Assembly: GCF_019145205.1 (NCBI RefSeq) | Contig: NZ_JAHSTT010000004.1 | Location: forward strand, 62,001-126,000 | Length of the DNA: 64,000 bases | Source: Pseudomonas khavaziana | Lineage (GTDB): Bacteria > Pseudomonadota > Gammaproteobacteria > Pseudomonadales > Pseudomonadaceae | Direction of reading: 5' to 3' | In this document: piece after piece, positions 1-10,233 of the stretch | How the letters are laid out: every line of letters starts with the position of its first letter | Numbering within the stretch: position 1 is the stretch's first letter | The notes under the pieces: model-generated | Told to the model about the DNA's origin: nothing | What the model saw: the letters and a program-made list of their open reading frames with translations, nothing else | The model's database searches: none | Made by a program: the position numbers and the translations under genes

Positions 1-1008
1 CTCGGCAAGACCGCAGTGAGCAGCGTCTCCGAACACGATGTTCGGGCGCTGATCCGGGCCGTGATCAACCGCGGCGCTCACCGGCAAGCCATCAGTTTCT
101 TCGCCGACCTCACTCAGATGTTCGGTTGGGCGAGAAAGCGCCAACCTTGGCGGGCCTTATTGATCGAGGGTGATCCAACTGAGCTGGTCGACATCTCCCC
201 CTTGATCCCGGCCGACTACGAAGCCGAAAGAAGCCGCATCCTTTCACCGGCTGAGCTGTTGGAACTGCACAACCGTTTCCAGCAAATGACCGCCGATTAC
301 GACGCCCTCCCCGCCGGTCAAAAATATGACGGCATTCGACCGCTGAAGAAGGAAACCCAACTTGCGCTGTGGATTAGCCTGGGCACGCTGTGCCGGATTG
401 GCGAGTTGCTGCAGGCCGAATGGAAAAATGTCGATCTGGACCGGCAGACCTGGTTCCTCCCCAGTGAAAACGTCAAAGGCACCCGGGGCAAGAAGCAGGA
501 CCACCATGTCTTCCTCTCGCCCTTTGCCCTGCATTTCTTTCAGGAACTCAAGACCCTGACGGGGCATTCCCAGTGGTGCTTCCCCAACAAGCAGGATGAT
601 GGGCATGTGGACGTGAAAGTGGTGAGCAAACAGGTAGGCGATCGCCAGGCCCGATTCAAAAACCGCAAGGCCCTCTCACGACGGCGTCACGACGATACCC
701 TGGTGCTCGCCGACGGCCAGAACGGCGACTGGACGCCACATGACCTGCGCCGTACCGGGGCGACCATGATGCAAGCCTTAGGCGTTAGTCTGGATGTCAT
801 CGATCGCTGCCAAAATCATGTCCTGGCCGGCTCTCGGGTGAGACGTCATTACTTGCATCACGACTATGCCGAAGAGAAGAAAAACGCCTGGAACCTGTTG
901 GGCGATCGGCTCAGTGCGGTGTTGTCCTCGAACTACGAGCACACTCCAAACGAGTCGATGTTGTCTTTTCCAGTGTACGCGGCGCCAGAGACGCGAGCAC
1001 CGTCATAG
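1..1008 (+). CDS. Tyrosine recombinase/integrase, 5' end cut by window edge
   Basis: The reading frame is open from base 1, so the N-terminal part lies outside the window; the first visible start-like codon is GTG at 16. The C-terminal catalytic domain is clear: an arginine in CRIGELL, the HDLRRTG box (HxxR) and a late histidine/tyrosine segment (NHVLAG followed by RRHYLHHDY). It would catalyse site-specific recombination for a genomic island. It lies at the outer edge of the arsenic cluster and points into it, which suggests it mobilised this island rather than the prophage further right. It is not closely similar to the prophage integrase at 59383-60567. Confidence 0.85.
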   Translation, partial: LGKTAVSSVSEHDVRALIRAVINRGAHRQAISFFADLTQMFGWARKRQPWRALLIEGDPTELVDISPLIPADYEAERSRILSPAELLELHNRFQQMTADYDALPAGQKYDGIRPLKKETQLALWISLGTLCRIGELLQAEWKNVDLDRQTWFLPSENVKGTRGKKQDHHVFLSPFALHFFQELKTLTGHSQWCFPNKQDDGHVDVKVVSKQVGDRQARFKNRKALSRRRHDDTLVLADGQNGDWTPHDLRRTGATMMQALGVSLDVIDRCQNHVLAGSRVRRHYLHHDYAEEKKNAWNLLGDRLSAVLSSNYEHTPNESMLSFPVYAAPETRAPS

Positions 1009-1034
1009 GCGGTTGCACCCTGTGTTCTCCGGAA

Positions 1035-1078
1035 CTTAACATCCGCGACACCCCGTGTTATGACCTTAAATCCGCGAC
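1035..1078. repeat. Imperfect direct repeat in the gap after the integrase
   Basis: CTTAACATCCGCGAC (1035-1049) and CTTAAATCCGCGAC (1065-1078) differ by one base deletion. They lie just after the integrase stop, in a stretch (1009-1215) without a credible gene. They could be recombinase arm sites or a mobile-element end; no matching inverted partner was found in the window. Confidence 0.4.
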
Positions 1079-1215
1079 GAGCAAAGGTGACAGACTGTAT
1101 GTACACAAAGGCGATGTCCGATTCCAAGTGCTCGACCGTGACAACTCGCTCGTCACGGCTGGCACTGATTTGAAGTCACCTATAGTCCGGCGAACGATTG
1201 AAGCCCCCCTATCAA

Positions 1216-1764
1216 TTAACCGAGCCTCACTATCTTACTGAACGGGACGATCTCTATAGGCGGCGTCACAGCACAAAGTGGTTTGCGCCAGTAGCCCACG
1301 CTATGCCATTGGCCGTGCTTGAACCCAACCTCAGGGTAAGTGCCAATGTGGGTAAACCCGAGTGCCTCATGGAGGCCGATGCTTCCCGCGTGGGGTAAGG
1401 CGATACCGGCATAGGCTGCATGAAACCCCTGTTTCTCTAGAACTTGTAGAAGCTGCTTATAAAGCGCACGACCAACCCCTTTTCAGTGCACAGCCGGGTT
1501 GACATACACGGTGACATCCACCGACCAACGATAGGCTTCTCTCGCTCGATGCTGGCTTGCGTAAGCGCAGCCAACGACGTTGCCTTCCACCTCGGCTACC
1601 AGATAAGGATACGTAGACAGTGTTGCGGAAATTCGTGCTGCCATCTCTTCGACAGTCGGTGGCGTCAGCTCAAACGAAATGAAGGTTTCCAAAACCATTG
1701 GTGCATAGATAGCCTGGATGGCAGAGGCATCAGCGGGTGTAGCAGCCCTAACTTTATAATTCAT
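1216..1764 (-). pseudogene. GNAT acetyltransferase (phosphinothricin acetyltransferase-like), one nonsense codon
   Basis: The frame starts with ATG at 1764 and reads MNYKVRAATPADASAIQ, the usual start of the PAT/ArsN-like N-acetyltransferase family. After 93 residues, at VNPAVH, it meets TGA (1483-1485). Beyond that codon the same frame continues without a break for 89 more codons (KGVGRALYKQLL, then GFTHIGTYPEVGFKHG, GYWRKPL) to TAA at 1216-1218. The total of about 182 residues matches the family length. The stop falls just before the acetyl-CoA loop, where CGA (Arg) is common, so a single CGA to TGA change is the simplest explanation. A second, intact family member is at 15549-16052. Confidence 0.85.
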
Positions 1765-1909
1765 GTCTTTCCTTGCTGCCCCTAAAAGAACCGCGTTTGA
1801 AGGGCTAATGCGGCTGCCGACACAGCGGGCGAGCGAAATAACGCAATTACTCCCGCAGCATTGGATGCTTGCCTGAGACAGGCTAAGTGGACTTCGCCAA
1901 ATAGTGAGC

Positions 1910-2443
1910 TCAAAGGCTGATTGGCATCAACAATTCGGAAGCCACTTTTCTCAGCATGTAGGTTTCGCGCAGAATTGATTGCCCCATCGAAGACTCGTGA
2001 CGCTGCATAACGGCTTCATTGTGCGTGATGGCTTCATGCAGATTGATCCAGACAGGCCGCATGCCATTAGCGATTTCATGGCTTTCCATTCTCACGGGCT
2101 CTAGCTGGAGCGCTACTTCGCATAGATAAAAATGCGAGGTCATGTGCATCAGATCGTACTTTGGCTTCCTGTAGGGACGGTACTCCTCGATGTAACCGTA
2201 GTGCTGGAGCACCTGTATTTCACGAGCACCCGTCTCTTCCTCAAGCTCACGCTTCAAGCCTGTCACGATGTCCTCGTCACCATCAAGTCCGCCGCCAGGG
2301 AAGCTGAAGTCGTTATAGCGCTCGGTGAACAGCAACAGGATCTGTTCATCCCGCATCACGATGCCGCGTGCTGCATGTCGACGGAATACTCTGCCCTGTT
2401 TCGATTTCAGCTCGGGGTGAACAATTTCGGTTATGAGTTGCAT
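1910..2443 (-). CDS. Nudix hydrolase, 177 aa
   Basis: A complete Nudix box is present: the glycine run before LDGDED, then RELEEETGA, fitting GX5EX7REUXEEXGU, which binds Mg2+ and hydrolyses nucleoside diphosphate-linked substrates. The N-terminus has a short beta hairpin (RGIVMRDEQILLLF) typical of the fold. The substrate cannot be told from sequence. ATG at 2443 has only a weak upstream GAGAC. It lies alone between the dead acetyltransferase gene and usp, with an inverted repeat just upstream. No link to arsenic is evident. Confidence 0.85.
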   Translation of the reverse strand: MQLITEIVHPELKSKQGRVFRRHAARGIVMRDEQILLLFTERYNDFSFPGGGLDGDEDIVTGLKRELEEETGAREIQVLQHYGYIEEYRPYRKPKYDLMHMTSHFYLCEVALQLEPVRMESHEIANGMRPVWINLHEAITHNEAVMQRHESSMGQSILRETYMLRKVASELLMPISL

Positions 2444-2484
2444 GGTGTCTCGTTACGGCAAGATCAGTTAGTCATCGTCCAGGG

Positions 2485-2524
2485 TGGCCACAGCATTTCC
2501 GCAGTTCTGGAAATACTGTGGCCA
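2485..2524. repeat. Strong 16-bp inverted repeat between usp and the Nudix gene
   Basis: TGGCCACAGCATTTCC at 2485-2500 pairs with GGAAATACTGTGGCCA at 2509-2524 across an 8-base loop with one mismatch. It starts 11 bases past the usp stop. No T-run follows in either direction, so it is not a standard terminator. It may act as an RNA-stabilising hairpin, a REP-like element or a protein site. Confidence 0.6.
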
Positions 2525-2535
2525 GTGGAATTGGC

Positions 2536-3387
2536 TCAGCGAAGCAGCAATACGGGTAAAGTGGATGTTCGCAGCATCGTCGTGGTCGTGCTGCCTACCA
2601 GAAACTGCCTGATGCGTGAGTGCCCGTACGCCCCCATGACCAAGAGGTCAATGCCGTGCTCTGCCTGATACGCATGCAGTACCGACTCTACTTCGCCTGG
2701 GCGGATCTCGGCATGCACTAGCGGGCCAGAAGAGGCAAGTGTGGTTCGTGCTTTCTCCAGTTCGTTCTGGTTCTCTTCAGAGTCCGTACCAACCATGACG
2801 ATATGAATTGGCAGGCCTTCGCACAGCGGGCTTGAAGCAAGCATCTGTACGGTCTTGTGGCCTGTAGCGCTGCCGTCAAATGCCACCATGACCGTTTCAG
2901 GTTTCCTGAAATGGCTGGTTGTAATCAGGATGGGGCGGTGGATAGTTCGGACAACCGCTTCAATCTGGCTGCCAAGACTTTGGGCACTGCGCGTGCTGTC
3001 CTCACCGACTCTTCCAATCACCAGTAATCGAATATCGTCTTGGAGATCGCTCAGGCTCTCGACGAGATGGCCATGGCGCTGCTTCAGATCAGGTGACATG
3101 GCGCCAGAGATGACTGTTCGCTCGCGAGCTTTTTCAAGCATGTGCTGCCCATGCTCCAAGGCCAGTTTTGCCCGCTGCGCATCCAGCGTGGCCAACTCTT
3201 CCAGTAGATGTTCTCTGCTACCGAGACCGATATTGCCGCTGAGGTCAGCGGATGCAGGATATTTTTCCCTATCCAGCACATGGAGCAAGGTCAGGGGAGC
3301 GCTGAGTCGTTGCGAGGCCCATGCTGCGTAATCGCAGACCGCCAATGAGGATTGTGAGTTATCAATGCATGCCATTACGTGGGTCAT
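2536..3387 (-). CDS. Universal stress protein, tandem UspA domains, 283 aa
   Basis: Two Usp domains lie in tandem (about residues 1-150 and 155-283). The second carries the nucleotide-binding signature GAYGHSRIRQFLVGSTT (G-2x-G-9x-G-S/T); the first has a degenerate version (VIGRVGEDSTRSAQSLGS). ATG at 3387 is preceded by AAGGAG at good spacing. It starts 11 bp after the SulP stop, so the two are almost certainly cotranscribed. SulP-Usp pairs are common in Pseudomonas; the Usp may adjust the transporter or respond to anion stress, which is inference. Confidence 0.9.
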   Translation of the reverse strand: MTHVMACIDNSQSSLAVCDYAAWASQRLSAPLTLLHVLDREKYPASADLSGNIGLGSREHLLEELATLDAQRAKLALEHGQHMLEKARERTVISGAMSPDLKQRHGHLVESLSDLQDDIRLLVIGRVGEDSTRSAQSLGSQIEAVVRTIHRPILITTSHFRKPETVMVAFDGSATGHKTVQMLASSPLCEGLPIHIVMVGTDSEENQNELEKARTTLASSGPLVHAEIRPGEVESVLHAYQAEHGIDLLVMGAYGHSRIRQFLVGSTTTTMLRTSTLPVLLLR

Positions 3388-3398
3388 TGTCGTTCTCC

Positions 3399-4886
3399 TT
3401 AGTGGCTCATGAGCTTGTCGATGGCACCGGGTTTGTCATGCACGCCGAAGCGGTCAACGATTGTTGTGCTGGCTTCATTGAGACCGAGCACTTCAACCTC
3501 AGCGCCTTCACGGCGGAACTTGATCACGACCTTATCCAGCGCTGCGACGGCGGTGATATCCCAGAAATGCGCTTGTGTGAGATCGATGGTGACTTTGTTG
3601 AGCGCTTCCTTGAAGTCAAAAACTTCAGTGAACTTGTCCGCAGAGCTAAAGAACACCTGGCCCACGACGCGGTAAGTCCGATGCGATTCCGTCTCTTCCA
3701 GAGTGCTCTTGATATCCAGGTAGTGCCCAACCTTATTGGCAAAGAACAGCGAAGCCAGCAGCACACCTACCAGTACGCCGTAGGCTAGGTTGTGAGTGGC
3801 CACGACGACCACGACGGTCGCCACCATGACGAGGTTGGTCGACAGCGGATGCTCTTTCAGATTGCGCAAGGAATCCCAGCTAAAGGTGCCGATGGACACC
3901 ATAACCATCACAGCCACGAGTGCCGCCATAGGGATTTTGGAGAGCCATTCGCCAAGAAATACCACCATCAGCAGCAGGAAAACGCCGGCACACAATGTCG
4001 AGAGACGGGTGCGGCCACCAGATTTCACGTTGATGATCGACTGGCCGATCATGGCGCAACCTGCCATGCCGCCAAGCATGCCGGCAGCGATGTTGGCCAC
4101 ACCCTGGCCTTTGCACTCGCGGTTTTTGTTGCTGGTGGTATCGGTCAGGTCGTCGACGATGGTCGCGGTCATCATCGACTCCAGTAGGCCTACAACTGCC
4201 AGCGCAGCGGAGTAAGGAAAGATGATGCGCAGAGTTTCAAAATTCAGCGGCACCTCAGGCCAGAGGAATATCGGGAGCGTATCCGGAAGTTGGCCCATGT
4301 CACCGACGGTGCGGATATCCAACCCCAGATAAATCGCGATGGCAGTCAGGGTCAGGATGCATACCAACGGTGACGGAATCAGCTTGCCGATCTTAGGTAC
4401 GTATGGGAATAGGTAGATGATCCCGAGGCCCGCGGCCGTCATGGCGTAGACGTGCCAGGTGACATTGGTCAGCTCAGGCAATTGCGCCATAAAAATCAGG
4501 ATCGCCAATGCGTTTACGAAACCGGTGACTACCGAGCGTGAAACAAAGCGCATCAATGAGCCAAGCTTCAGGTAGCCGGCAAGGATTTGAAGTACGCCAC
4601 ATAGTAGAGTCGCGGCCAGCAGGTACTGGAGTCCATGCTCTTTTACCAGCGTAACCATCAGCAGTGCCATGGCGCCTGTCGCCGCCGAGATCATCCCGGG
4701 GCGCCCGCCGACAAAGGCGATGACAGCACAGATACAGAAGGAGGCGTAGAGACCGACTTTGGGATCTACCCCGGCGATGATGGAAAAGGCGATGGCTTCA
4801 GGGATCAGCGCAAGTGCGACTACGAGCCCCGCAAGCACGTCGCCACGGACGTTGGAAAACCACGCTTGTCTAAGTTTTTGCAGCAT
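3399..4886 (-). CDS. SulP-family anion transporter with STAS domain, 495 aa
   Basis: The N-terminal 380 residues hold some 10-12 hydrophobic segments with the SulP pattern ([40 protein letters not shown]). The last 110 residues form a cytoplasmic STAS domain ([28 protein letters not shown]). It would move sulfate, bicarbonate or another small anion across the inner membrane. The ATG at 4886 (MLQKLRQAW) fits family members; the frame extends upstream to a TTG at 4952, but that tail is unlike the family. Translated ahead of usp. Why a SulP gene sits in an arsenic island is unclear. Confidence 0.9.
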   Translation of the reverse strand: MLQKLRQAWFSNVRGDVLAGLVVALALIPEAIAFSIIAGVDPKVGLYASFCICAVIAFVGGRPGMISAATGAMALLMVTLVKEHGLQYLLAATLLCGVLQILAGYLKLGSLMRFVSRSVVTGFVNALAILIFMAQLPELTNVTWHVYAMTAAGLGIIYLFPYVPKIGKLIPSPLVCILTLTAIAIYLGLDIRTVGDMGQLPDTLPIFLWPEVPLNFETLRIIFPYSAALAVVGLLESMMTATIVDDLTDTTSNKNRECKGQGVANIAAGMLGGMAGCAMIGQSIINVKSGGRTRLSTLCAGVFLLLMVVFLGEWLSKIPMAALVAVMVMVSIGTFSWDSLRNLKEHPLSTNLVMVATVVVVVATHNLAYGVLVGVLLASLFFANKVGHYLDIKSTLEETESHRTYRVVGQVFFSSADKFTEVFDFKEALNKVTIDLTQAHFWDITAVAALDKVVIKFRREGAEVEVLGLNEASTTIVDRFGVHDKPGAIDKLMSH

Positions 4887-5393
4887 AGAAAATATCCAAG
4901 GCAAAGCATCGCGCACGCCAAGGGAAAGGCGAGCGAATCGATACAAGTTCAAATTTTGAGGATTTTTGCTGTGTGCTTAAGGTGTAAACCAGGCGTACAG
5001 CAGTGCGCACCCGCGAGCGAGGCTAGCGGAAGCAGGTTGTTGCGAGGGGGCGTAGCGCTAAGGCGGCGTAGGCTGCCAGTAGATCGTTTGGAGTACAGTC
5101 ATGCTGATGTTCCTGTAGCTCAAGGGGTATGCGAAGCAGAAGTATACAATGAAGCCATCGTCGATTGCGACCCGCTGCCAAGCTCCGCATGAGCTACGTC
5201 AGATACAGGCATATTCAATGGGGATACCTGCGGGCAGGGCTTTGTTTTCCACCCGCTCTTGTCTGAGCTGGTCTGTATGCTGAGAGGTGAGTTGGCCAGA
5301 CGATTACGCATCTCTTCCATTTGAGCCCGATCAGTTGGAGTCAAAATTGAATCGCTATACTCGACCGTCTTGCATCGATCCAAGGTTCGTCCG
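4887..5393. other. 507-bp divergent intergenic region, no credible gene
   Basis: This gap separates sulP (minus) from the arsO-like gene (plus). A TATACT at 5355-5360 with TTGGAG 15 bases upstream could be the promoter for the plus-strand gene. Short open frames here lack ribosome sites and family features. Confidence 0.5.
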
Positions 5394-6470
5394 ATGACTG
5401 ATTCGCTGAGCGCTCAATTAGACGTAGTAATTATTGGTGGGGGGCAATCAGCCTTGGCTGTAGCGTATTTCCTGCGCCGCACACCTCTTTCGTTCGTCAT
5501 CCTCGACGCAGAGCAAGAACCCGGTGGTGCCTGGCTAAATGGCTGGAACTCGTTACGTCTATTCTCACCTGCCACTTGGAGTTCGATCCCTGGCTGGATG
5601 ATGCCCCCTACGCAAGATGGCTACCCTTCACGGAATCATGTGATTGAGTACCTCAACCAGTACGAACAACGTTACCAATTCCCGATTGAGCGCCCGGTAC
5701 GGGTCACTTCTGTTGAGCGTACGGAATCTGGTCTAAGAGTACGTTCTGCTGACAAGCATTGGGATACCAAGGCTGTTGTCAGCGCTACAGGCACCTGGAG
5801 CAATCCATACGTACCTCACTACCCCAATGCAGAGCTATTCAAAGGTCAGCAGTTGCACTCCGCGAACTATGTCGAAGCGCAGCCGTTCGTGGGCAAAAAG
5901 GTGTTGGTGGTGGGTGGAGGTAACTCAGGGGCACAAATTCTTGCCGAAATTTCAAAGGTCGCTGAGACCACGTGGGTAACTCCAGTAGAACCGATGCTCT
6001 TGCCTGACGATGTGGATGGGCGGGTATTGTTCGAGCGTGCAACTGAGCGCTGGAAAGCCCAACTGGAGGGGCGCGTCATTGAGCAGCCGATTGGTGGGCT
6101 GGGCGATATCGTCGTGGTTCCGCCGGTTGCCGAAGCCCGAGAGCGCAATGTACTTAAGTCTGTACGACCTTTTGAGAGTTTTACTCCTAATGGGGTTATT
6201 TGGGTCGATGGTTCCGATTCTGCGGTGGACGCGGTGATTTGGTGCACCGGATTTCGCCCAGCTCTTCAGCATCTGGACTCACTGGGGGTGGTCAACACCG
6301 AGGGCCGCGTTGAGGTCGAAGGCACCCACTCGATCAAAGAACCGGGGCTGTGGCTGGTCGGTTACGGCGAGTGGACAGGTTCGGCATCCGCCACACTGAT
6401 CGGTGTGACACGAACAGCACGGAGCACAGTCAATGAGATCGTGGCTTTTCTCGACGATCAGTCCACCTGA
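5394..6470 (+). CDS. arsO: ArsO-like flavin-dependent monooxygenase, 358 aa
   Basis: An FAD-binding Rossmann motif ([17 protein letters not shown]) starts near residue 11, an NAD(P)H-binding motif ([14 protein letters not shown]) near residue 170, and the ATGF-type motif appears as WCTGFRPAL near residue 285. These mark the class B flavoprotein monooxygenases found in ars clusters and named ArsO; the exact substrate is not settled. ATG at 5394 follows AAGG; a TTG eight codons upstream is less likely. It is divergent from sulP and ends 13 bp inside the convergent lipoprotein gene. A second family member is at 17985-19055. Confidence 0.8.
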   Translation: MTDSLSAQLDVVIIGGGQSALAVAYFLRRTPLSFVILDAEQEPGGAWLNGWNSLRLFSPATWSSIPGWMMPPTQDGYPSRNHVIEYLNQYEQRYQFPIERPVRVTSVERTESGLRVRSADKHWDTKAVVSATGTWSNPYVPHYPNAELFKGQQLHSANYVEAQPFVGKKVLVVGGGNSGAQILAEISKVAETTWVTPVEPMLLPDDVDGRVLFERATERWKAQLEGRVIEQPIGGLGDIVVVPPVAEARERNVLKSVRPFESFTPNGVIWVDGSDSAVDAVIWCTGFRPALQHLDSLGVVNTEGRVEVEGTHSIKEPGLWLVGYGEWTGSASATLIGVTRTARSTVNEIVAFLDDQST

Positions 6471-6919
6471 AGTGGCCGGCAGCCGACCTTGAAGTACACC
6501 GCTGATTGTTGAGGGGTGCCTTGCCTGACATCTTCCGCAGAAGCGTAAAGCTCTACACTGGCCAAGCACTCGTTTATGCGCTGAAGGAGGATATCCTTCA
6601 GCCGTCCTCGGCTGCTTGTTGGACAGTCGCTATTCTCTTTCACTACCAGGGATGCTCGCTTCTCGTCGCGGCTAATCAAGCTGCCAAACTCCGCCGTACA
6701 ATCACCCCATTGTAGCCTGTCGGCGGAAAGCCGAAATGACGGTAGAGCCAAAGCATCCCCCTGGTTGTTACGCCACTCGCCTATAAACCATGTTCCTTCA
6801 ATCGACTTGTCCACATCGGACGGACGCTTGGCGGATGTCTCGCCTTGATCACAAGCGGTCAATGCAACCGCAGTAATCACCACAAAAGACAGTGTGGGGA
6901 TGGTGATTGATTTGCTCAT
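6458..6919 (-). CDS. Small lipoprotein of unknown function, 153 aa
   Basis: The N-terminus is a lipoprotein signal: MSKSITIP, a hydrophobic stretch, then the lipobox TACD with Cys23 as the probable lipidation site. Aspartate at +2 suggests retention in the inner membrane if E. coli rules hold. The mature part has four further cysteines ([25 protein letters not shown]). A GGAGG site precedes ATG. I do not recognise the family. It lies between two arsenic genes, but nothing in it shows a metalloid role. Confidence 0.7.
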   Translation of the reverse strand: MSKSITIPTLSFVVITAVALTACDQGETSAKRPSDVDKSIEGTWFIGEWRNNQGDALALPSFRLSADRLQWGDCTAEFGSLISRDEKRASLVVKENSDCPTSSRGRLKDILLQRINECLASVELYASAEDVRQGTPQQSAVYFKVGCRPLQVD

Positions 6920-7010
6920 GGCGTGCCTCCGAAATGTGCTGATTCAGGCTCTGCCGATTCCTCCACACGCACGTAGCGCAAAGAGGTTCACTCCGTCCTG
7001 TCTGACGGTT

Positions 7011-8231
7011 TCATATCGCCTCGGCATGCCTGGGTAAGGCGATAGAAATTAGGGCGGCGAGCAATACGAATGCGCTCGATATCCACAAGCACGCTTCAAG
7101 CCCATACACCTGATAAACCCAACCGGAAAGCACCGTGCCGATCAGCCGGCCCATCGCGTTCGACATGTAATAAAAACCCACATCCAGCGACACCCCGTCT
7201 TCCTTGGCGTAGGACACGATCAGATAGCTGTGCAACGACGAATTCACCGCGAATAGCGCGCCAAAGACCATCAGTCCGCCGAGCAACACCACCTGTTGCG
7301 ATAGCCCGGTGTTCAGCCCGAGAGCAATGGCCGCAGGCAGACCGGCCAGTGCCAGCGCCCACAGAAATGCCGCACGACCATCCGGTACGTGCCCACGTTT
7401 CTTTCCAGTGATGTTGGGCGCGAAGGACTGCACGATGCCGTAGCCAATCACCCAGGCCGCGAGGAAGCCGCCAACCTTCCAGAAGTCCCAGCCGAAGGCG
7501 CTGCTCAGGTACACCGGCAACGCCACCACAAACCAGACATCGCGGGCGCCGAACAGGAACATCCGCGCCGCCGAGAGGATGTTGATCGCCCGGCTCTTGG
7601 ACAGGATGTCGCGAAATTTTGGCTTGGCTTTGGCCTTGCCCAGATCCTTTTTCAACAGGATCAAACTGCTGATCCAGATCAACGCCAGAACACCCGCCAT
7701 GGCCAGCAAGGCGCCTTTGAAGCCGATCAATGCCAGCAAGGCTCCGCCCAGAAAGAAGCCGACACCCTTGAGTGCGTTTTTCGAGCCAGTGAGGATTGCG
7801 ACCCACTTGTACAACTGCCCCTGCTGCCCATCCGGAACCAGCAGCTTGATGGAGCTTTTGGCACTCATCTTGTTCAGGTCTTTGGCGATCCCGGACAGTG
7901 CTTGAGCGCCCATCACCCACGGGATGGTCAGCCAGGCTACCGGAACTGTCAGCATCAGCAGCGCCACAACCTGCATCCCCAGCCCGATGTTCATGGTTCG
8001 GTTCAGGCCCAGCCGGGCGCCGAGGTAGCCACCCACCAGGTTGGTGATCACGCCAAAGATTTCATAGAACAGAAACAACGCCGCGATTTGCAGTGGGCTG
8101 TAGCCCAGCGCGTGAAAGTGCAGCACCACCAACATGCGCAAGGCGCCGTCGGTGAGGGTGAAGGCCCAGTAGTTGCCCGTCACGAGCAGGTACTGCCGCA
8201 CTTCCGGAGCGAGGGCTGACAACGCTTTCAT
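7011..8231 (-). CDS. arsJ: ArsJ, organoarsenical efflux permease, 406 aa
   Basis: An MFS-type membrane protein with about 12 hydrophobic segments. The stretches VRQYLLVTGNYWAFTLTDGA and IAKDLNKMSAKSSIKLLVP are characteristic of ArsJ. ArsJ exports 1-arseno-3-phosphoglycerate, which breaks down outside the cytoplasm to arsenate and 3-phosphoglycerate, so the cell sheds arsenate without reducing it. ATG follows GAGGAG. The gene starts 9 bp after the gapdh stop, the usual partner that makes the substrate. Assignment rests on both sequence and context. Confidence 0.93.
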   Translation of the reverse strand: MKALSALAPEVRQYLLVTGNYWAFTLTDGALRMLVVLHFHALGYSPLQIAALFLFYEIFGVITNLVGGYLGARLGLNRTMNIGLGMQVVALLMLTVPVAWLTIPWVMGAQALSGIAKDLNKMSAKSSIKLLVPDGQQGQLYKWVAILTGSKNALKGVGFFLGGALLALIGFKGALLAMAGVLALIWISSLILLKKDLGKAKAKPKFRDILSKSRAINILSAARMFLFGARDVWFVVALPVYLSSAFGWDFWKVGGFLAAWVIGYGIVQSFAPNITGKKRGHVPDGRAAFLWALALAGLPAAIALGLNTGLSQQVVLLGGLMVFGALFAVNSSLHSYLIVSYAKEDGVSLDVGFYYMSNAMGRLIGTVLSGWVYQVYGLEACLWISSAFVLLAALISIALPRHAEAI

Positions 8232-8240
8232 GACCGCTCC

Positions 8241-9245
8241 TCAGACTGCCAGACCAACCATTTTGGCCAGTTCGACGGTACGGTTGGCATAGCCCCATTC
8301 ATTGTCGTACCAGGCATAGAGTTTGACCTGGGTGCCATTGATAACCATCGTCGACAGCGCATCGATGATCGATGAGCGTGGATCGGTACGGTAATCGATG
8401 GACACCAGGGGGCGCTCTTCGAAACCGAGGATGTCTTTCAATTCATTCTCGGACGCGTCCTTGAGGAGCTGATTGACCTCTTCGACAGTAGTAGCCCGTT
8501 CGACTTCAAAGACGCAGTCGGTCAACGAAGCGTTGGCCAACGGCACGCGTACAGCGTGACCATTCAGGCATCCACGCAGCTCCGGAAAGATCTCGGCGAT
8601 GGCGGTGGCCGAGCCGGTGCTGGTTGGAATCAGACTCATACCCGAAGCACGTGCACGACGCAGATCCTTGTGCGGCTGATCGAGGATGCTCTGGGTGTTG
8701 GTCAGGTCATGGATGGTGGTGATCGAGCCATGACGAATGCCCAGTTTTTCGTGAATGACCTTCACGACAGGGGCCAAACAGTTGGTGGTGCACGAAGCTG
8801 CGGTGACGATGCGGTGCAGCGCAGGATCGAACAGGTGCTGGTTGACGCCCATGACGACGTTCAAAGCGCCCTGCTCTTTCACTGGAGCGCAGACCACTAC
8901 ACGCTTGACGCCCTGATCCAGGTAGGCCTGCAACACGGCCACGGTTTTCATCTTGCCGCTGGCCTCGATCACCAGATCGCAGCCCGACCAATCTGTCTCG
9001 GCAATCGATTTGTTGGCCGTTACTTTGATCCGTTTTCCGTCGATGACGACGTTGTCGCCGTCGGCGGTGGCCTCATTGCTCCAACGGCCATGCACCGAGT
9101 CGAAGTTGATCAGGTGCGCATGGGTTACTGCATCCCCCGCTGGATCGTTGATCTGCACGAACTCGAACTCAGGCCAGTTCCAGGCTGCTCGTAGAGCAAG
9201 GCGACCGATCCGGCCAAAACCATTGATGCCAATTTTAATAGTCAT
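8241..9245 (-). CDS. ArsJ-associated glyceraldehyde-3-phosphate dehydrogenase, 334 aa
   Basis: A full-length GAPDH: NAD-binding start [19 protein letters not shown], catalytic SCTTNCLAP near residue 155, and the C-terminal [11 protein letters not shown] block. In arsJ operons this enzyme uses arsenate in place of phosphate to form 1-arseno-3-phosphoglycerate, the ArsJ substrate. It is therefore a dedicated resistance copy rather than the central glycolytic enzyme. Transcribed between the phosphatase-like gene and arsJ, with a 23-bp gap upstream. Confidence 0.93.
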   Translation of the reverse strand: MTIKIGINGFGRIGRLALRAAWNWPEFEFVQINDPAGDAVTHAHLINFDSVHGRWSNEATADGDNVVIDGKRIKVTANKSIAETDWSGCDLVIEASGKMKTVAVLQAYLDQGVKRVVVCAPVKEQGALNVVMGVNQHLFDPALHRIVTAASCTTNCLAPVVKVIHEKLGIRHGSITTIHDLTNTQSILDQPHKDLRRARASGMSLIPTSTGSATAIAEIFPELRGCLNGHAVRVPLANASLTDCVFEVERATTVEEVNQLLKDASENELKDILGFEERPLVSIDYRTDPRSSIIDALSTMVINGTQVKLYAWYDNEWGYANRTVELAKMVGLAV

Positions 9246-9268
9246 GTTGTCGTGCTCTGTCTCTGGTG

Positions 9269-9781
9269 TCAGTGGGCGTTCGTCTGGGTGTCGAACTGGC
9301 CGATGTATTCAATATGGGCGGGATGCTGGATGGCCCGCGGACGCAACGACTGGACATCACGAATGGCATCGCTGAAGGGCACGCCGGTTTCGATCAACAG
9401 TTGAGCGGCGACCAAACCGGTACGGCCCGAACCGCCCTTGCAATGGATGGCAATGGTCTTCCCTTCGGTCAATAGTTGCTTGAGTCGCGGGACGTGCTCC
9501 ATCCATGCGGCTTTAAAAGCCTCACCTGGCGCCTGATCGTCTTCTACTGGCAGGTGAAACCACTCGATGTCGAGCATCTGGCACTCTTCCGGCAGCAGGT
9601 CGATCTCGTTCTGAAGCAACTCCTCGGTTGGCATCAGCGTCAGCAATGCCGAGGCACCAGCGTCTTTAAGCGTTTGCAGCGCCTCGAAAGGCCGGGTGCC
9701 CTTTGTGCCAGGGCAAGGGGTGAAGATCAGTTGGCCTTTGAACTGCACCAAGGGCAAGACGGAGTATGGATGCTGTTGCAT
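9269..9781 (-). CDS. Dual-specificity/tyrosine phosphatase-like protein of the arsJ operon, 170 aa
   Basis: The CX5R phosphatase loop is intact ([10 protein letters not shown], Cys114 and Arg120), with an aspartate-rich loop upstream (LPVEDDQAP) that could supply the general acid. It is the first gene of the operon ptp-gapdh-arsJ; such cysteine phosphatases recur in arsJ operons, but their role is not established. ATG follows GAGGATT. It is not a LMW-PTP arsenate reductase, since the CX5R loop is central rather than N-terminal. Confidence 0.85.
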   Translation of the reverse strand: MQQHPYSVLPLVQFKGQLIFTPCPGTKGTRPFEALQTLKDAGASALLTLMPTEELLQNEIDLLPEECQMLDIEWFHLPVEDDQAPGEAFKAAWMEHVPRLKQLLTEGKTIAIHCKGGSGRTGLVAAQLLIETGVPFSDAIRDVQSLRPRAIQHPAHIEYIGQFDTQTNAH

Positions 9782-10233
9782 GATGAAGAATCCTCAAAAA
9801 GTGCACCGAACTGAACGGTGCCGTGAGCTGCGCAGCCCAACTGAACACAACGTAGATGCCGAGAAACCAAGGATGGAAGCAGCCATTCATTCGGCTTCAA
9901 CACATACGATAAAACAAATATAAGAACATTTGACGTCAGGGCTCATCATCATCCTGACGGAGCGACGGTCAGGAGATATTTCAGAGTGTTGATGTGAAAC
10001 CGTCGGCACTATGGCTTCCAATCCCAAAAGTGATGAGTATGCCATCCGGCAAACGCATTCGATGCATTTGAAAATACATATATGCATATTTTGTAATATG
10101 TCTGTCATTACGCAGGCGCTAATCTCACTCTGACGGTCACTCAAGCAGGAGGCTGAAATGAAGGTGCCAGTTGTGAACGGCTTGCCGGCACCAGGCGTTC
10201 GCCGTTGCTGCCGGATGCTTCGGAATCGTCGCC
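9782..10233. promoter_or_regulatory. 452-bp regulatory region upstream of the arsJ operon
   Basis: No credible gene. It contains TCCTGAC / GTCAGGA (9952-9974, 7-bp arms, 9-bp spacer), TGACGTCA (9931-9938), and an AT-rich dyad AAAATA / TATTTT (10071-10092). At 10089-10108 lies TTTTGTAATA-N3-CTGTCAT, repeated at 13784-13803. No arsR gene adjoins this operon, so one of these palindromes may bind an ArsR made elsewhere in the island. Confidence 0.5.

Noticed and set aside
1198..1398. Plus-strand open frame of 66 codons
   Set aside because: It is antisense to the 3' half of the acetyltransferase pseudogene, which is recognisable by sequence; the plus frame has no ribosome site or family features.
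5120..5383. Minus-strand open frame of 87 codons between sulP and arsO
   Set aside because: Begins in the arsO promoter area, lacks a ribosome site and has an irregular composition.
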